This document shows positions 1 through 8,535 of a stretch of 64,000 bases of DNA, one piece after another. The position numbers and the translations under genes were made by a program. The stretch's first letter is position 1. Each line of letters starts with the position of its first letter. The stretch is from the NCBI GenBank assembly GCA_002336895.1, contig DDFC01000011.1, positions 189,475-253,474 of the forward strand, read 5' to 3'. The DNA is from Verrucomicrobiaceae bacterium UBA1938 (GTDB lineage Bacteria > Verrucomicrobiota > Verrucomicrobiia > Verrucomicrobiales > Verrucomicrobiaceae). The notes beneath the pieces are model-generated. The model searched no databases, was not told the origin of the DNA, and saw only the letters and a program-made list of their open reading frames with translations.

Positions 1-1
1 G

Positions 2-1072
2 CCGAAGACCGTGCAGGCCGAGTTCGAGGCGGATGAAGTGCTGCGTCACGCTGCGGGCGACCTTCATGTTTTTCAGGTGAAGGCGGCTGCGTTTGTGCGC
101 ACAGAGCACCTGCCGGCCATTGCGGTCAAACGCCTCTCCCCGGTGCTGCCCGTACCCTCGCGGAAAGAGATGCGCCTACCCTTCACGAGTTGTGCAGAGA
201 TGCTGGCGCAGGATGGCGCACGACAAACACCGCTGTGGCAGCTGGCGGTGGCTTATGAAATGGCGCGCGGAAAATTCACCGAGCGTGACGTGATCGAGAA
301 AATGATCGCGATTGTGCGCATCCTGCGGAAGTCGATCACCAGCGGCATCGCGGGCACGCAGTATGAGGACCGCGTGCTGGGACATCAGAGCGGGCGCTTT
401 AACGAGCTGATGCAGGCTGGCAGGCTGCTGGATGGCGGCGCGCTGAACCGCATCGTGCTGTATGTGACGGCGCTGATGGAGGTGAAGAGCTCCATGGGAG
501 TCATCGTAGCCGCCCCCACCGCAGGTGCATGCGCGGCGCTTCCCGGAGCTGTGATTGGGATGGCTGAAGCGATGGGAAAATCCGAGGAGGAAATGGCGCA
601 GGCGATGCTGGCCAGCGGTATCGTGGGCGTCTTCATCGCCACGCGCTGGACGTTTGCGGCGGAGGTGGGTGGCTGTCAGGCAGAAGGTGGTGCGGCGGCC
701 AGCATGGCTGCGGCTGCGCTGGTGACTCTGGCGGGTGGCACACGGGATCAGGCTATAGCCGCTGCATCTCTGGCATTCCAGAGCATGCTGGGGCTGATCT
801 GTGATCCGATAGCGAACCGCGTGGAAGCTCCCTGCCTGGGCAAGAACGTCATGGCAGCCAGCAACGCACTTTCCTGCGCCAACATGGCTCTGGCAGACTT
901 TGATCCGCTCATTCCGCTGGATGAAGTGATCGATGCCGCCAAGAGCGTGGCGGAAAGGATGCCGCGCGAGCACCGCTGCACCTCACTAGGCGGACTGGCG
1001 GTGACGCCGACCTCGCTGGAAATTCAGAAGCGGCTGAGTGCGAAAAAGTGCGGCGGGTGTGGAAGTTGCTGA
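2..1072 (+). CDS. sdaA: L-serine ammonia-lyase, iron-sulfur type (5' end outside window)
   Basis: Deaminates L-serine to pyruvate and ammonia in the cytoplasm using a [4Fe-4S] cluster. The reading frame is open to the window edge, so the N-terminus (beta domain) is missing. The visible part holds the whole alpha domain, with the family signature APTAGACAALPG, the central E-V-G-G-C-Q-A-E-G-G stretch, the D-P-I-A-N-R-V-E-A-P-C cluster-ligand region, and the C-rich tail CGGCGSC. These cysteines fit the cluster ligands of the family. The gene ends 230 bp before the next one and shows no operon partner inside the window. Identity is secure; whether it is the single-chain or split form cannot be judged from the fragment. 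Confidence 0.9.
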   Translation, partial: PKTVQAEFEADEVLRHAAGDLHVFQVKAAAFVRTEHLPAIAVKRLSPVLPVPSRKEMRLPFTSCAEMLAQDGARQTPLWQLAVAYEMARGKFTERDVIEKMIAIVRILRKSITSGIAGTQYEDRVLGHQSGRFNELMQAGRLLDGGALNRIVLYVTALMEVKSSMGVIVAAPTAGACAALPGAVIGMAEAMGKSEEEMAQAMLASGIVGVFIATRWTFAAEVGGCQAEGGAAASMAAAALVTLAGGTRDQAIAAASLAFQSMLGLICDPIANRVEAPCLGKNVMAASNALSCANMALADFDPLIPLDEVIDAAKSVAERMPREHRCTSLGGLAVTPTSLEIQKRLSAKKCGGCGSC

Positions 1073-1172
1073 ATCGAATCAGCCGGCTGTTCGGATACTC
1101 CATAGACATCGGCCATGGTGCAAGAAAAGGAGCCCATGGATCCATTAGCTCCTCTGTGCTTCTCGGTTTGGA

Positions 1173-1210
1173 CTCTGTGGTTAAAAATCAGCCGCCGTTT
1201 AACCACAGAG
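1173..1210. repeat. 13-bp inverted repeat of the CCACAGAG type
   Basis: The arms CTCTGTGGTTAAA (1173-1185) and TTTAACCACAGAG (1198-1210) are perfectly complementary around a 12-nt loop. It lies in the 1073-1302 gap, which has no other gene. A CACAGAGG-like unit recurs just downstream (about 1218-1230). It may be a dispersed intergenic hairpin; it lacks a T tract, so a terminator role is not shown. Confidence 0.6.
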
Positions 1211-1302
1211 GGCACTGAGAGGCACAGAGGAATGAAACGAAGCCCCTTGAAAGACGGGTGCGGCAGGGAGATTATTCCTCCTGCCAGACAAATCCCCCTT
1301 TC

Positions 1303-3651
1303 ATGGCTCAGACATCCCCCCATATTCGTTTTGCCTCGCTCGCGCTGGGGCTGCTGACGGCGTACGCTTCCGCCGCCGAGCATCCTGGTGCCGTCATTTA
1401 CAAAAAGATGTGCCAGGAATGCCATGGTGCCGCAGGCCAGGGCGTGAAGGACAAGTATGACGATCCCCTCACGGGCGATCTGACGCTGGAGGCTCTGGCG
1501 CGGAAGATCGAGCGCACCATGCCCGAGGACAAGGAAGGCACCTGTGTGGGCGATGACGCCAAAAATGTGGCCGCCTACATCTACGATTCCTTCTATTCCG
1601 CCGCTGCCCAGGCGCGCAGCCATCCGCCGGAGCAGGACCTGAGCCGGCTGACCATCGCGCAGTATCGGGCATCGGTGATGGACATCATCGGCCGTTTCCG
1701 CATGGGGCCGGGATTTGACCGCCCGCTGAAAGACGAGTCCGGCCTGAAGGCCACCTACCGTGGCGTGGAGCTGCCAAAGCCCGGAGAGAAGGCGGTGGAC
1801 ACCACGCCCAAGAACGGCATTAAGGCCAAGCGCCCAAACTACAAGCTGGAGCGTGTGGACGCCCAGGTGGCCTTCCACTTTGGCGCAGACAGCCCGGACA
1901 AGGAGAAGATGGAGGCCGAGCAGTTTCAGGACTCCTGGACCGGCAGCGTGGTGGCGCAGGAGACGGGCGTGTATGAGTTCATGATCAAGACCGAAAACGG
2001 CGCACGGCTATGGGTCAATGACATGAGCGAAAGCGACGCACTGATCGACGCCTGGGTGAGCGCCGGGCCAAAGGTGCGCGAGGAGAAGAAGAGCCTCTAC
2101 CTGCTGGGCGGGCGCGCCTACGCGCTGCGGCTGGACCATTTTAAATTCAAGGAGCAGTCCGCCTCCATCGAGCTGTGGTGGAAGCCCCCTCACGGCACGG
2201 CGGAGATCATCCCGCAGCATGCACTGCGCACTGAGCGCCCGCGCGAGCTCATGATCGTACGCACCAGCTTCCCGGCGGATGACCGCAGCGTGGGCTATGA
2301 GCGCGGCACCTCCATTTCCAAGGCCTGGGACCAGGCCACCACGGAGGCGGCCATCTCGGTTTCTGAGGACGTGGTGGAAAATCTCAACGAACTGGCCGGC
2401 ACCAAGGATGGTGCGCCTGACCGTGCCGAGAAGCTGCGGAAATTTGCCTTCACCTTTGTGGAGGCCGCCTTCTGCCGCCCGCTGACGGAGGAGCAAAAGC
2501 AGCTCTATGTCGAAACCCAGTTCAAAGCCGCCAAGACTCCCGAGCAGGCGGTGAAGCGCGTGGTGCTCTTCACCCTGAAGTCCCCGCAGTTTCTCTACCC
2601 GGAACTGCGCGAGGCTGACAAGCCCGATGACTACGCCTATGCCTCCCGTCTGGCGCTGACGCTGTGGGATTCCATCCCGGACAAGAAGCTGATCCAGGCC
2701 GCAGCTGCTGGCAAGCTGCGCACGCCGGAGCAGATCCGCGCCGAGGCGCAGCGCATGCTGACCGATCCGCGCACGAAAGCGAAGCTGCACGGCTTCTTCC
2801 ACCAGTGGCTGGAACTGGAACGCGCCGAAGGGAACATCAAGGACATGAAGCTCTTCCCGGGCTTTGACGAGAGCGTGCTGGCAGACCTGCGTGAGTCCCT
2901 CTTTGAATTCCTGGACCGTGTGGTGTGGAGCCCGCAGTCCGACTACCGCCAGCTGCTGCAGGCGGACTACCTGCTGCTGAATGACCGCCTGGGGAAATTC
3001 TACGGCAAGCCCGTTCAGGGCGGCTCCTTCCAGCAGGTGTCGTTTGATCCCAAGCAGCGCGCTGGCGTGGTCACACACCCCTACCTGCTGGCCTCTCTGG
3101 CCACCAGCCGCGCCACCTCGCCGATCCATCGCGGCGTCTTCCTCACGCGCAACATCGTGGGCCTCTCCCTGCGCCCGCCGCCCAAGGCGGTGACCTTTGA
3201 TGAGAGCCACTTCAATCCGAAGCTGACTATGCGCGAGAAGATCACCGAGCTGACGAAGAACAACGCCTGCATGTCCTGCCACTCCACGATCAACCCGCTG
3301 GGCTTCAGCCTGGAGAACTACGACGCCATCGGCCGCTGGCGCACGCAGGACAATAACAAGCCCGTGAACGCCGTGGGCGACTTTGCCGACGATGAAGGCC
3401 GCAAGGTGCACCTGACCGGCCCGCGCGACATCGTGAACTACGTTTCCGGCAGCCCCTACGGCCACCGCGCCTTCATCCGCCAGATGTTCAATCACTTCGT
3501 GAAACAGCAACCCCTGGCCTACGGCGCGCAGACCCTGGAGGATCTGCAGAAGAGCTTTGCAGCATCCAGCTGCAACGTGCAGAAGCTGATCGTGGACATC
3601 ACCATGACCGCCGTGCAAAACGGGAAGAGCTGGGAGCGTGCCGGGCAGTAG
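1303..3651 (+). CDS. Secreted c-type cytochrome with PA14-like and DUF1592/1588/1585 domains
   Basis: Large secreted protein of the planctomycete/verrucomicrobial cytochrome class. The ATG at 1303 is preferred to the upstream one because it is followed directly by a signal peptide ending near ASAA. A haem-binding CQECH motif is at residues 37-41. A PA14-like beta domain follows (about residues 180-310, with ENGARLWVND), then the DUF1592, DUF1588 and DUF1585 blocks. A second C-x-x-C-H (CMSCH) lies in the DUF1588 part, followed by N-P-L-G-F-S-L-E-N-Y-D. Family members are probably periplasmic and often encoded beside DUF1552 partners; none is seen here. The biological substrate is unknown. Confidence 0.85.
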   Translation: MAQTSPHIRFASLALGLLTAYASAAEHPGAVIYKKMCQECHGAAGQGVKDKYDDPLTGDLTLEALARKIERTMPEDKEGTCVGDDAKNVAAYIYDSFYSAAAQARSHPPEQDLSRLTIAQYRASVMDIIGRFRMGPGFDRPLKDESGLKATYRGVELPKPGEKAVDTTPKNGIKAKRPNYKLERVDAQVAFHFGADSPDKEKMEAEQFQDSWTGSVVAQETGVYEFMIKTENGARLWVNDMSESDALIDAWVSAGPKVREEKKSLYLLGGRAYALRLDHFKFKEQSASIELWWKPPHGTAEIIPQHALRTERPRELMIVRTSFPADDRSVGYERGTSISKAWDQATTEAAISVSEDVVENLNELAGTKDGAPDRAEKLRKFAFTFVEAAFCRPLTEEQKQLYVETQFKAAKTPEQAVKRVVLFTLKSPQFLYPELREADKPDDYAYASRLALTLWDSIPDKKLIQAAAAGKLRTPEQIRAEAQRMLTDPRTKAKLHGFFHQWLELERAEGNIKDMKLFPGFDESVLADLRESLFEFLDRVVWSPQSDYRQLLQADYLLLNDRLGKFYGKPVQGGSFQQVSFDPKQRAGVVTHPYLLASLATSRATSPIHRGVFLTRNIVGLSLRPPPKAVTFDESHFNPKLTMREKITELTKNNACMSCHSTINPLGFSLENYDAIGRWRTQDNNKPVNAVGDFADDEGRKVHLTGPRDIVNYVSGSPYGHRAFIRQMFNHFVKQQPLAYGAQTLEDLQKSFAASSCNVQKLIVDITMTAVQNGKSWERAGQ

Positions 3652-3661
3652 GGAACATCCT

Positions 3662-3864
3662 ACTCGTCCTCCTACTCTTACTCGTCCTCGATCATAACGT
3701 GAACGAACAGCAGAATCAGGAATGAAAACGCTGGATGGCAGCCGTAGGCGGGACGCGCAGCGCTGTGGAGCGGCGACGAATCGTCGCCCAAAAGCTCAGA
3801 TTTCCACATGCGGTGCGATGGTGCTAACGGCGCGGGAGGATCGAGTTCGAGTAGGAGGACGAGT
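3662..3864. repeat. Long-range 16-bp inverted repeat
   Basis: The 16-mer ACTCGTCCTCCTACTC (3662-3677) is the exact reverse complement of 3849-3864. The arms flank about 170 bp that include a partial 62-bp repeat copy and a hairpin GGCGACGA/TCGTCGCC near 3775-3795. The gene-free stretch 3652-3990 is made of this and the dispersed repeats. Confidence 0.6.
3729..3756. repeat. Partial copy of the 62-bp dispersed repeat
   Basis: The first 28 bp of the repeat (begins CGCTGGATGGCAGCC) are present, then the sequence diverges. It is a truncated relative of the full copies at 3892-3953 and 4658-4719. Confidence 0.75.
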
Positions 3865-3891
3865 TCGAGGACAAAGAGGAGGGAAAGCAAA

Positions 3892-3953
3892 CGCTGGATG
3901 GCAGCCGTAGGCGGGACGCCTCGGGCCAGTGACAGGCCGGAGGCCTATCCTCC
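3892..3953. repeat. 62-bp dispersed repeat, copy 2
   Basis: Essentially identical to 4658-4719. It contains a short AGGCC/GGCCT palindrome near its right end. It sits downstream of the leftward DUF2442 gene. Confidence 0.8.
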
Positions 3954-3990
3954 CTGGAATCCTTTGGCCCCATCAGAAGCGCGCTCGACA

Positions 3991-4269
3991 TCAAGCACAG
4001 AACCCACGCTCGGCCCAATGACGAACAGTGACTGGATCAAGGTCGTAGTGATTCGGCCAAGTGAGAACACCGTCTTCGATGTCCATATCGGCAAAAAAGG
4101 CGGCAGAACGCAGAGGTTCAACCATGGGCCCTTGCTGTGAGTTCAGCCAGTTGGCCAGATTAAGCTCAGCCATGAGGCCGTCACGAAACCGGATGGAAAT
4201 CTGATGATCACCGGTGACACGAGCGCGAGTGATCTCGCAGGCATTAAGGTCAAGGACAGTGGCAGGCAT
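3991..4269 (-). CDS. DUF2442 domain protein
   Basis: 92-aa protein with the DUF2442 pattern: a central R-F-R-D-G-L stretch, then E-L-N-L-A-N-W-L and a basic/aromatic C-terminus. It is the downstream member of a two-gene leftward unit: its ATG begins 11 nt after the stop of the DUF4160 gene at 4281-4541. DUF4160/DUF2442 pairs recur in bacteria and have been proposed as toxin-antitoxin-like modules. No biochemical role can be assigned from sequence. The pair is bracketed by two full copies of the 62-bp repeat, which suggests insertion or mobility as a unit. Confidence 0.8.
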   Translation of the reverse strand: MPATVLDLNACEITRARVTGDHQISIRFRDGLMAELNLANWLNSQQGPMVEPLRSAAFFADMDIEDGVLTWPNHYDLDPVTVRHWAERGFCA

Positions 4270-4280
4270 GGCGTAATTTA

Positions 4281-4541
4281 TTACGGAGGATCAATTTTGA
4301 AAGGCGATTCATTCCGCATGCAGAGATCCCAGTTGGCGGCCAGTTCGACAGCATGCTCCGCCGCCCAATCTTTGACCAATCGCAATTCAGCAGCGGGCAG
4401 ATACCCCTCCAAAAGAGAACCATCGAGAGCGATCATGGCGTTCCCTTCGGGTGATTTAGCATGGAAATGAGGCGGCGGATGCTCATGGTCACCGAAGTGC
4501 ATTCGGATTTTGATCTTATTGAACCGGCAGATCTCGGGCAT
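4281..4541 (-). CDS. DUF4160 domain protein
   Basis: 86-aa protein carrying the DUF4160 hallmark of a histidine-rich H-E-H-P-P-P-H-F-H run after an I-R-M-H-F-G-D segment. It is the first gene of the leftward pair with DUF2442 (11-nt spacing). The family may act as the partner of a toxin-antitoxin-like module, but this is inference from pairing. The histidines could bind metal. The repeat-flanked position is unlike the neighbouring housekeeping genes. Confidence 0.82.
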   Translation of the reverse strand: MPEICRFNKIKIRMHFGDHEHPPPHFHAKSPEGNAMIALDGSLLEGYLPAAELRLVKDWAAEHAVELAANWDLCMRNESPFKIDPP

Positions 4542-4657
4542 CTGGAACTAATGCGGCGGGTTATGTGGAAAATAAAGAGCCATTACGGCAGCGTCAGGCA
4601 TTGAAAACCGCACATCGGACACCCAAGCTGGGAGCACGCCCAAAGCAGGAATGAACA

Positions 4658-4719
4658 CGCTGGATGGCAGCCGTAGGCGGGACGCCTCGGGCCAGTGACA
4701 GGCCGGAGGCCTATCCTCC
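4658..4719. repeat. 62-bp dispersed repeat, copy 3
   Basis: Full-length copy matching 3892-3953, on the other side of the DUF4160/DUF2442 pair. After the repeat the flanks are unrelated. Confidence 0.8.
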
Positions 4720-4744
4720 GACTCGGAAGTGGAGGCTTCGCTAT

Positions 4745-5041
4745 TCAGCGGAAGGCGGGAATGACAGCCCCGAACACCAGAATGAGGAACAAGACCAAGG
4801 CCACCCACCACCAGAGCTTGCTGCCTGCGATCTCCCGGGAGCCTTTGCCGCCGAACTCGCGGGCGATGAAGTCGTCGTAGTTGAACTCCTCTTCGTCGGG
4901 GAGGTCGAGGCCGTCGGTGTGGGTGTCGGCGCTCCAGCCGGATTTGGCGCAGGCGCCGCAGTCATCGCAGGCGGCGGCACCGCGTGGCACCCACTCGCCG
5001 CAGACGGGGCACTGGCCGGGGGGCTTGAAGCGCGTGCTCAT
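4745..5041 (-). CDS. Zinc-ribbon membrane protein
   Basis: 98-aa protein with an N-terminal zinc ribbon (CPVC ... CDDCGAC, about residues 11-31), an acidic linker, and one C-terminal membrane helix (about residues 75-96). It is probably a small inner-membrane protein with a cytoplasmic metal-binding head. Its start overlaps the stop of the upstream leftward gene (5038-5292) by 4 bp, so the two are likely cotranslated. No specific function is recognised. Confidence 0.7.
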   Translation of the reverse strand: MSTRFKPPGQCPVCGEWVPRGAAACDDCGACAKSGWSADTHTDGLDLPDEEEFNYDDFIAREFGGKGSREIAGSKLWWWVALVLFLILVFGAVIPAFR

Positions 5042-5292
5042 GGCACGGGCGCGGTGGGCTGGCGGAACAGGACCTGCACGCTGGCGGTGTTGGAGGTGGC
5101 CGCAGAGTCTCGGCGGTGAAAGGCGGCGCTGTCAGCCATGCCACCGAGGTCCAGAAGAGGCGACCATCCGGCCTGACGTGCGGCATTCTCCATGGGACCG
5201 CGGCGCAGCGGGGCAAGCATGATGAGCACCGCCGCGAGTGTCACGGCGGCTGCGAGCATCTGACTCGAGGTACGGGCGCGCTGCCGGGTCAT
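5038..5292 (-). CDS. Small hypothetical protein with N-terminal membrane segment
   Basis: 84-aa protein: a basic N-terminus, a hydrophobic segment at about residues 11-28, then a polar Ala/Ser-rich tail. No family recognised. It overlaps the zinc-ribbon gene by 4 bp (ATGA), the main support for it being real. The divergent glycosyltransferase gene begins just to its right. Confidence 0.5.
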   Translation of the reverse strand: MTRQRARTSSQMLAAAVTLAAVLIMLAPLRRGPMENAARQAGWSPLLDLGGMADSAAFHRRDSAATSNTASVQVLFRQPTAPVP

Positions 5293-5341
5293 GGTAATGG
5301 GTTAACAATTAACATCTCCGAAATATTGTCAACCCACGAGT

Positions 5342-6493
5342 TTGCATGCCCTTTTTGCTTGTTTTCAGCCATTTCCCAGCCAGCGATGCGCGGTGATTTT
5401 GATCCTTACCGCAGGTTTTGGCGATGGGCATAACACCGCCGCACGCTCTGTGGCGGAGGCACTCTCCCGCCTGTGTCCCGACGAGAAAATCGAAGTGAGC
5501 GACCTCATCAGCGAGGCGCTGCCGCGCCTCTCGGACGTGTGCAAAAGCCTGTACCAGTTTGCCATCACGCACTGGCCTGCAGGCTGGCGCATGACGTATG
5601 ACCTGATGGGCCGCCCCTCGGTGACAGGACCTGACGCCATGTGGCAGAGCGCCATGGTCAAGGCGCTGAAGCAGCGCATCGAGGCGCAGCAGCCGCGGCT
5701 CATCATCAGCACCTACCCGCTCTACGCCATCCTGCTGGAGACGCTGGCACGGCAGCAGGCCGTGCCGCCGCTGTGCACGGTCATCACAGACTCCATCAGC
5801 GTGAACCGCGTGTGGGTCATGTCCGGCAGCAGCCTCTTCTGCGTGGCGGATGATGAGACGAAGAAGGTGGTGGCGGGCTTTGGCGTGCCGGAGGGCAAGG
5901 TGCGTGTCACGGGCTTTCCGGTGGACCTGGCCTTTACCGAGCCGCTGCCTGAGCAGCCGCTGCACAAAGGGGCGCGCATTCTTTACCTGCCTTCCACCAC
6001 GGGCCGCCGCGTGGCCGCCACACTGGAAGCGCTGAAGCCGCTCTTCCACCAGGGCGCAAAACTGACGCTGCCGGTGGGCAAGCATGAGCGCCGCCTCTAC
6101 CATGTGATGCGCCGCTTTACCGACAGCATGCCTCCCGGCACGATGGAGGTCATCGGCTGGACCAAGCGCATCCCGGAATTTCTGCGCACGCACGATGTGG
6201 TGATCTGCAAGGCGGGCGGCGCCATCCTGCACGAGGTGCTGGCAGCCAAGATCCCTGCGGTGATCGACTACGTGGTGCCCGGCCAGGAGGAGGGGAATGC
6301 GGAGATGCTGGTGAAGCACGACGGCGGCGTGGTGACCAAGAACGCCAAGGAGACCGCTGCTGCTGTGGAGAGCATTTTGACAAACAACAACGCCGTGGGC
6401 CGCCGCATGCGCACCAGCATGGCCAAGATCAGCATGCCGGATGCCGCCCTCCGCACCGCCAAGGCCGCGCTGGCCGTGGCTGCGGCCAGCTAA
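5342..6493 (+). CDS. MGDG-synthase/diacylglycerol glycosyltransferase-like protein (GT28 type)
   Basis: The N-terminus has V-I-L-I-L-T-A-G-F-G-D-G-H-N-T-A, the start of MGDG-synthase and UgtP-type transferases. The C-terminal half has the nucleotide-sugar region (VICKAGGAILHEVLAAKIP and PGQEEGNAEML). Members transfer a sugar from UDP to diacylglycerol at the membrane; donor and acceptor here are unknown. The longest frame starts with TTG at 5342; a GTG at 5393, right before the core motif, is an alternative. The Nudix gene follows after 11 bp, so they may be cotranscribed. Confidence 0.78.
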   Translation: MHALFACFQPFPSQRCAVILILTAGFGDGHNTAARSVAEALSRLCPDEKIEVSDLISEALPRLSDVCKSLYQFAITHWPAGWRMTYDLMGRPSVTGPDAMWQSAMVKALKQRIEAQQPRLIISTYPLYAILLETLARQQAVPPLCTVITDSISVNRVWVMSGSSLFCVADDETKKVVAGFGVPEGKVRVTGFPVDLAFTEPLPEQPLHKGARILYLPSTTGRRVAATLEALKPLFHQGAKLTLPVGKHERRLYHVMRRFTDSMPPGTMEVIGWTKRIPEFLRTHDVVICKAGGAILHEVLAAKIPAVIDYVVPGQEEGNAEMLVKHDGGVVTKNAKETAAAVESILTNNNAVGRRMRTSMAKISMPDAALRTAKAALAVAAAS

Positions 6494-6504
6494 GCTAAAA
6501 ACGC

Positions 6505-6912
6505 ATGAGCGCCGCCCCTGCCCTGCCCGCACCTGTGCCGGTGGTGTGTGCCGTCATCGTACGCGGCGGGCGCATCATGCTGGCGCAGCGGCCTCCGGGC
6601 AAGAAGCTCGGCGGGCTGTGGGAGTTTCCCGGTGGCAAGGTGGAGCCCGGGGAGGCCCCCGAGGCCGCGCTGCACCGAGAGCTGCAGGAGGAGCTGGGCT
6701 GCAGCGTGCGCATCACACAAACGCTCGCTCCCTTTGTGCATGCGTATGACTGGGGCAGCATCGAGCTCATCCCCTTTGTGTGCGAGCTGGCAGCAGGCAG
6801 CACCGAGCCGCACCCACATGAACATACCGCCTTGGTGTGGGTGGAGCAGGCGGAGCTGAAAAGCTATGAGCTGGCTCCGGCGGATGTGCCCGTGGTGGAG
6901 ATGCTGGGGTAG
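6505..6912 (+). CDS. mutT: MutT-type Nudix hydrolase
   Basis: 135-aa protein with a complete Nudix box at about residues 44-66 (GKVEPGE, seven residues, then R-E-L-Q-E-E-L-G). A W-E-F-P-G-G-K start before the box and the short length fit the MutT 8-oxo-dGTP diphosphatase group, which removes oxidised nucleotides. A proline-rich N-terminus precedes the first strand. The specific substrate is inferred from subgroup resemblance; other small Nudix enzymes look alike. Confidence 0.82.
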   Translation: MSAAPALPAPVPVVCAVIVRGGRIMLAQRPPGKKLGGLWEFPGGKVEPGEAPEAALHRELQEELGCSVRITQTLAPFVHAYDWGSIELIPFVCELAAGSTEPHPHEHTALVWVEQAELKSYELAPADVPVVEMLG

Positions 6913-7035
6913 GAGCGCGGCATGGCACCACGCACCAAGTCACCGCGTCTCTGCCTCTCAACATTTTAAGGACGGCGCACCTTTTTGAGCGCCCTCGCCA
7001 CCACAGACCCGAATCCTCGGACCCGGCGCAGCGGT

Positions 7036-7095
7036 TCCCTACCAGCCCTGCGGCATGCACTACTCTGGGTGGTAGGGATGCGCTGTGCGCGTCCC
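7036..7095. repeat. Intergenic hairpins (6913-7204 gap)
   Basis: The 292-bp gap between two convergent genes holds an inverted repeat TCCCTACCA (7036-7044)/TGGTAGGGA (7070-7078), overlapping a second hairpin at 7075-7095 (GGGATGCGC/GCGCGTCCC). The pattern resembles the hairpins in the 62-bp repeats. No gene is seen in the gap. Confidence 0.5.
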
Positions 7096-7204
7096 TGGAA
7101 TCCATTGTCCCAGTGCAGCCTCCCACCACATCGTGCGCCCCCATTCCTCAAGCCATCGCCTCCCAGCTCGCACACCCTCGCCATGCATGTCTTTCACTTT
7201 GCAT

Positions 7205-7843
7205 CTACTGCACCGGCAGCGGCCTGCCCCACGCGCCGCGATGGGCCGCACGGGCTTCGCGTTCCAGCACACGCAGGTGGTTTTCAAAGTCGTTTTCGCG
7301 GCGGCCGTCGGGCATCCAGGTGCCTTTGGTGTGGATGCGGCAGAGGCCGGCCTTCACCAGCTTTTCAGAGAGTTCTTCGCCGTCATCAAAGAAGATCAGC
7401 GCATACGAGCGCTGGCTGTCATACACGCGCTCCCAGCGGGTCTGGATGGTGAGGTGCTCCTCCCGCAGCAGCTTCTCGGTGAAGACCTTGGCCTCGCGGC
7501 CCACATCCACAGTCTGTGGGATGCTCAGCCCGCCGAAGTAGGCGGCCTGATCCTGGATGCGAGGTTTCACCAGCGGGTAGAGGCGCTTTTCCGGGCAGTC
7601 GGCAAAGTAGAGGCGCAGCACGTTTTCGCCGCCGTCATGGGCGATCTTGAAGCTGTCGCCGTCATTGCTGGCGTCTTCCACGAGGCGCGGATGGCCCAGG
7701 GTGACAAATAGGCTGCCCTTCTCCGACCTCGGCGGCGTGTGGGGCTTGATGCGGGCATTGTCCCAGAGCTGCAGCAGCGCCAGGGCCGCGCAGCAGAGCC
7801 ACCAGAGGAAACGCGATCTGCCTGTGCGCGGGCGCCGTCTCAT
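7205..7843 (-). CDS. Membrane-anchored staphylococcal-nuclease-like protein
   Basis: 212-aa protein. The ATG at 7843 is chosen because it overlaps the end of queE by 4 bp and is followed by a basic stretch and a hydrophobic helix (FLWWLCCAALALLQLW). The rest is an SNase (OB) fold: D-G-D-S-F-K-I, L-R-L-Y-F-A-D-C-P-E, then R-E-A-K-V-F-T-E-K-L-L and W-E-R-V-Y-D. The family cleaves nucleic acids with calcium. The active-site pattern is partly altered (Y-F-A-D rather than the classical L-I-D), so activity is not certain. Probably anchored to the outer face of the membrane. Confidence 0.75.
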   Translation of the reverse strand: MRRRPRTGRSRFLWWLCCAALALLQLWDNARIKPHTPPRSEKGSLFVTLGHPRLVEDASNDGDSFKIAHDGGENVLRLYFADCPEKRLYPLVKPRIQDQAAYFGGLSIPQTVDVGREAKVFTEKLLREEHLTIQTRWERVYDSQRSYALIFFDDGEELSEKLVKAGLCRIHTKGTWMPDGRRENDFENHLRVLEREARAAHRGAWGRPLPVQ

Positions 7844-8535
7844 GTGCCGCGCTTGTTGCCAAAGAGGTCGATGTGCAGGCGCGGGGAGTAGCGCCAGCCG
7901 GTACGCTTGCACACATCCACCAGCCAGGCCTGCCGCGCGCGCAGCGCCTCCTGCGTGATGCCCTCCGGCATCAGCAGCACCTTCTCCGGCGGCACCGGCA
8001 CGCCGATGGAGTCCACCACCGCGCGCACCTCCGCCACGTCCGCCTCAGTGGCTACGACGAACTTAAGCTGGTAGTCATACGCCGTGCACCACGCACGCAG
8101 CACCTCAGGCTGCAGGCGCGTGCGCTCGTGCTTCTCCACCCAGGCCTTGCCGGCCTTTTCCTCGCTGGGCGTGGAGTGCGCCAGCTTGGGGCTGATGGAG
8201 GCCAGATCGCAGGCCACGCCCTCGGGCGCGATGGTGCCTGCGGTTTCAATGGTGATGTGCTTGCCTGCTGTACGGAGCCTGGAGAGCAGCTCTGGCATCC
8301 CTTTGGCCACCATGGGCTCGCCGCCCGTCACGACGACAAAGCGTGTGGGCTCGCGCTGCACGATGTGCATGATCTCCTCCACGCTCATCTCGGTGCCCTC
8401 GGGCTTCCACGAGGCGTAGGGGGTGTCGCACCAGGTGCAGCGCAGGTTGCAGCCGGAGGTCCGCACAAAGACGGAGGGCACGCCCACGAGCGAGCCCTCG
8501 CCCTGCACGGAGTAAAAGGTCTCTGAGATCAGCAT
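7840..8535 (-). CDS. queE: 7-carboxy-7-deazaguanine synthase
   Basis: Radical-SAM enzyme of queuosine and deazapurine synthesis; it makes 7-carboxy-7-deazaguanine from 6-carboxytetrahydropterin. The start at 8535 overlaps the stop of the upstream aminotransferase (TGATG) and gives the classical N-terminus S-E-T-F-Y-S-V-Q-G-E-G. The cluster ligands are C29, C33 and C36 (CNLRCTWC), followed by a V-T-G-G-E-P SAM-binding motif. No other queuosine gene is nearby, so the clustering with an aminotransferase and a nuclease gives no pathway hint. Confidence 0.92.
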   Translation of the reverse strand: MLISETFYSVQGEGSLVGVPSVFVRTSGCNLRCTWCDTPYASWKPEGTEMSVEEIMHIVQREPTRFVVVTGGEPMVAKGMPELLSRLRTAGKHITIETAGTIAPEGVACDLASISPKLAHSTPSEEKAGKAWVEKHERTRLQPEVLRAWCTAYDYQLKFVVATEADVAEVRAVVDSIGVPVPPEKVLLMPEGITQEALRARQAWLVDVCKRTGWRYSPRLHIDLFGNKRGT

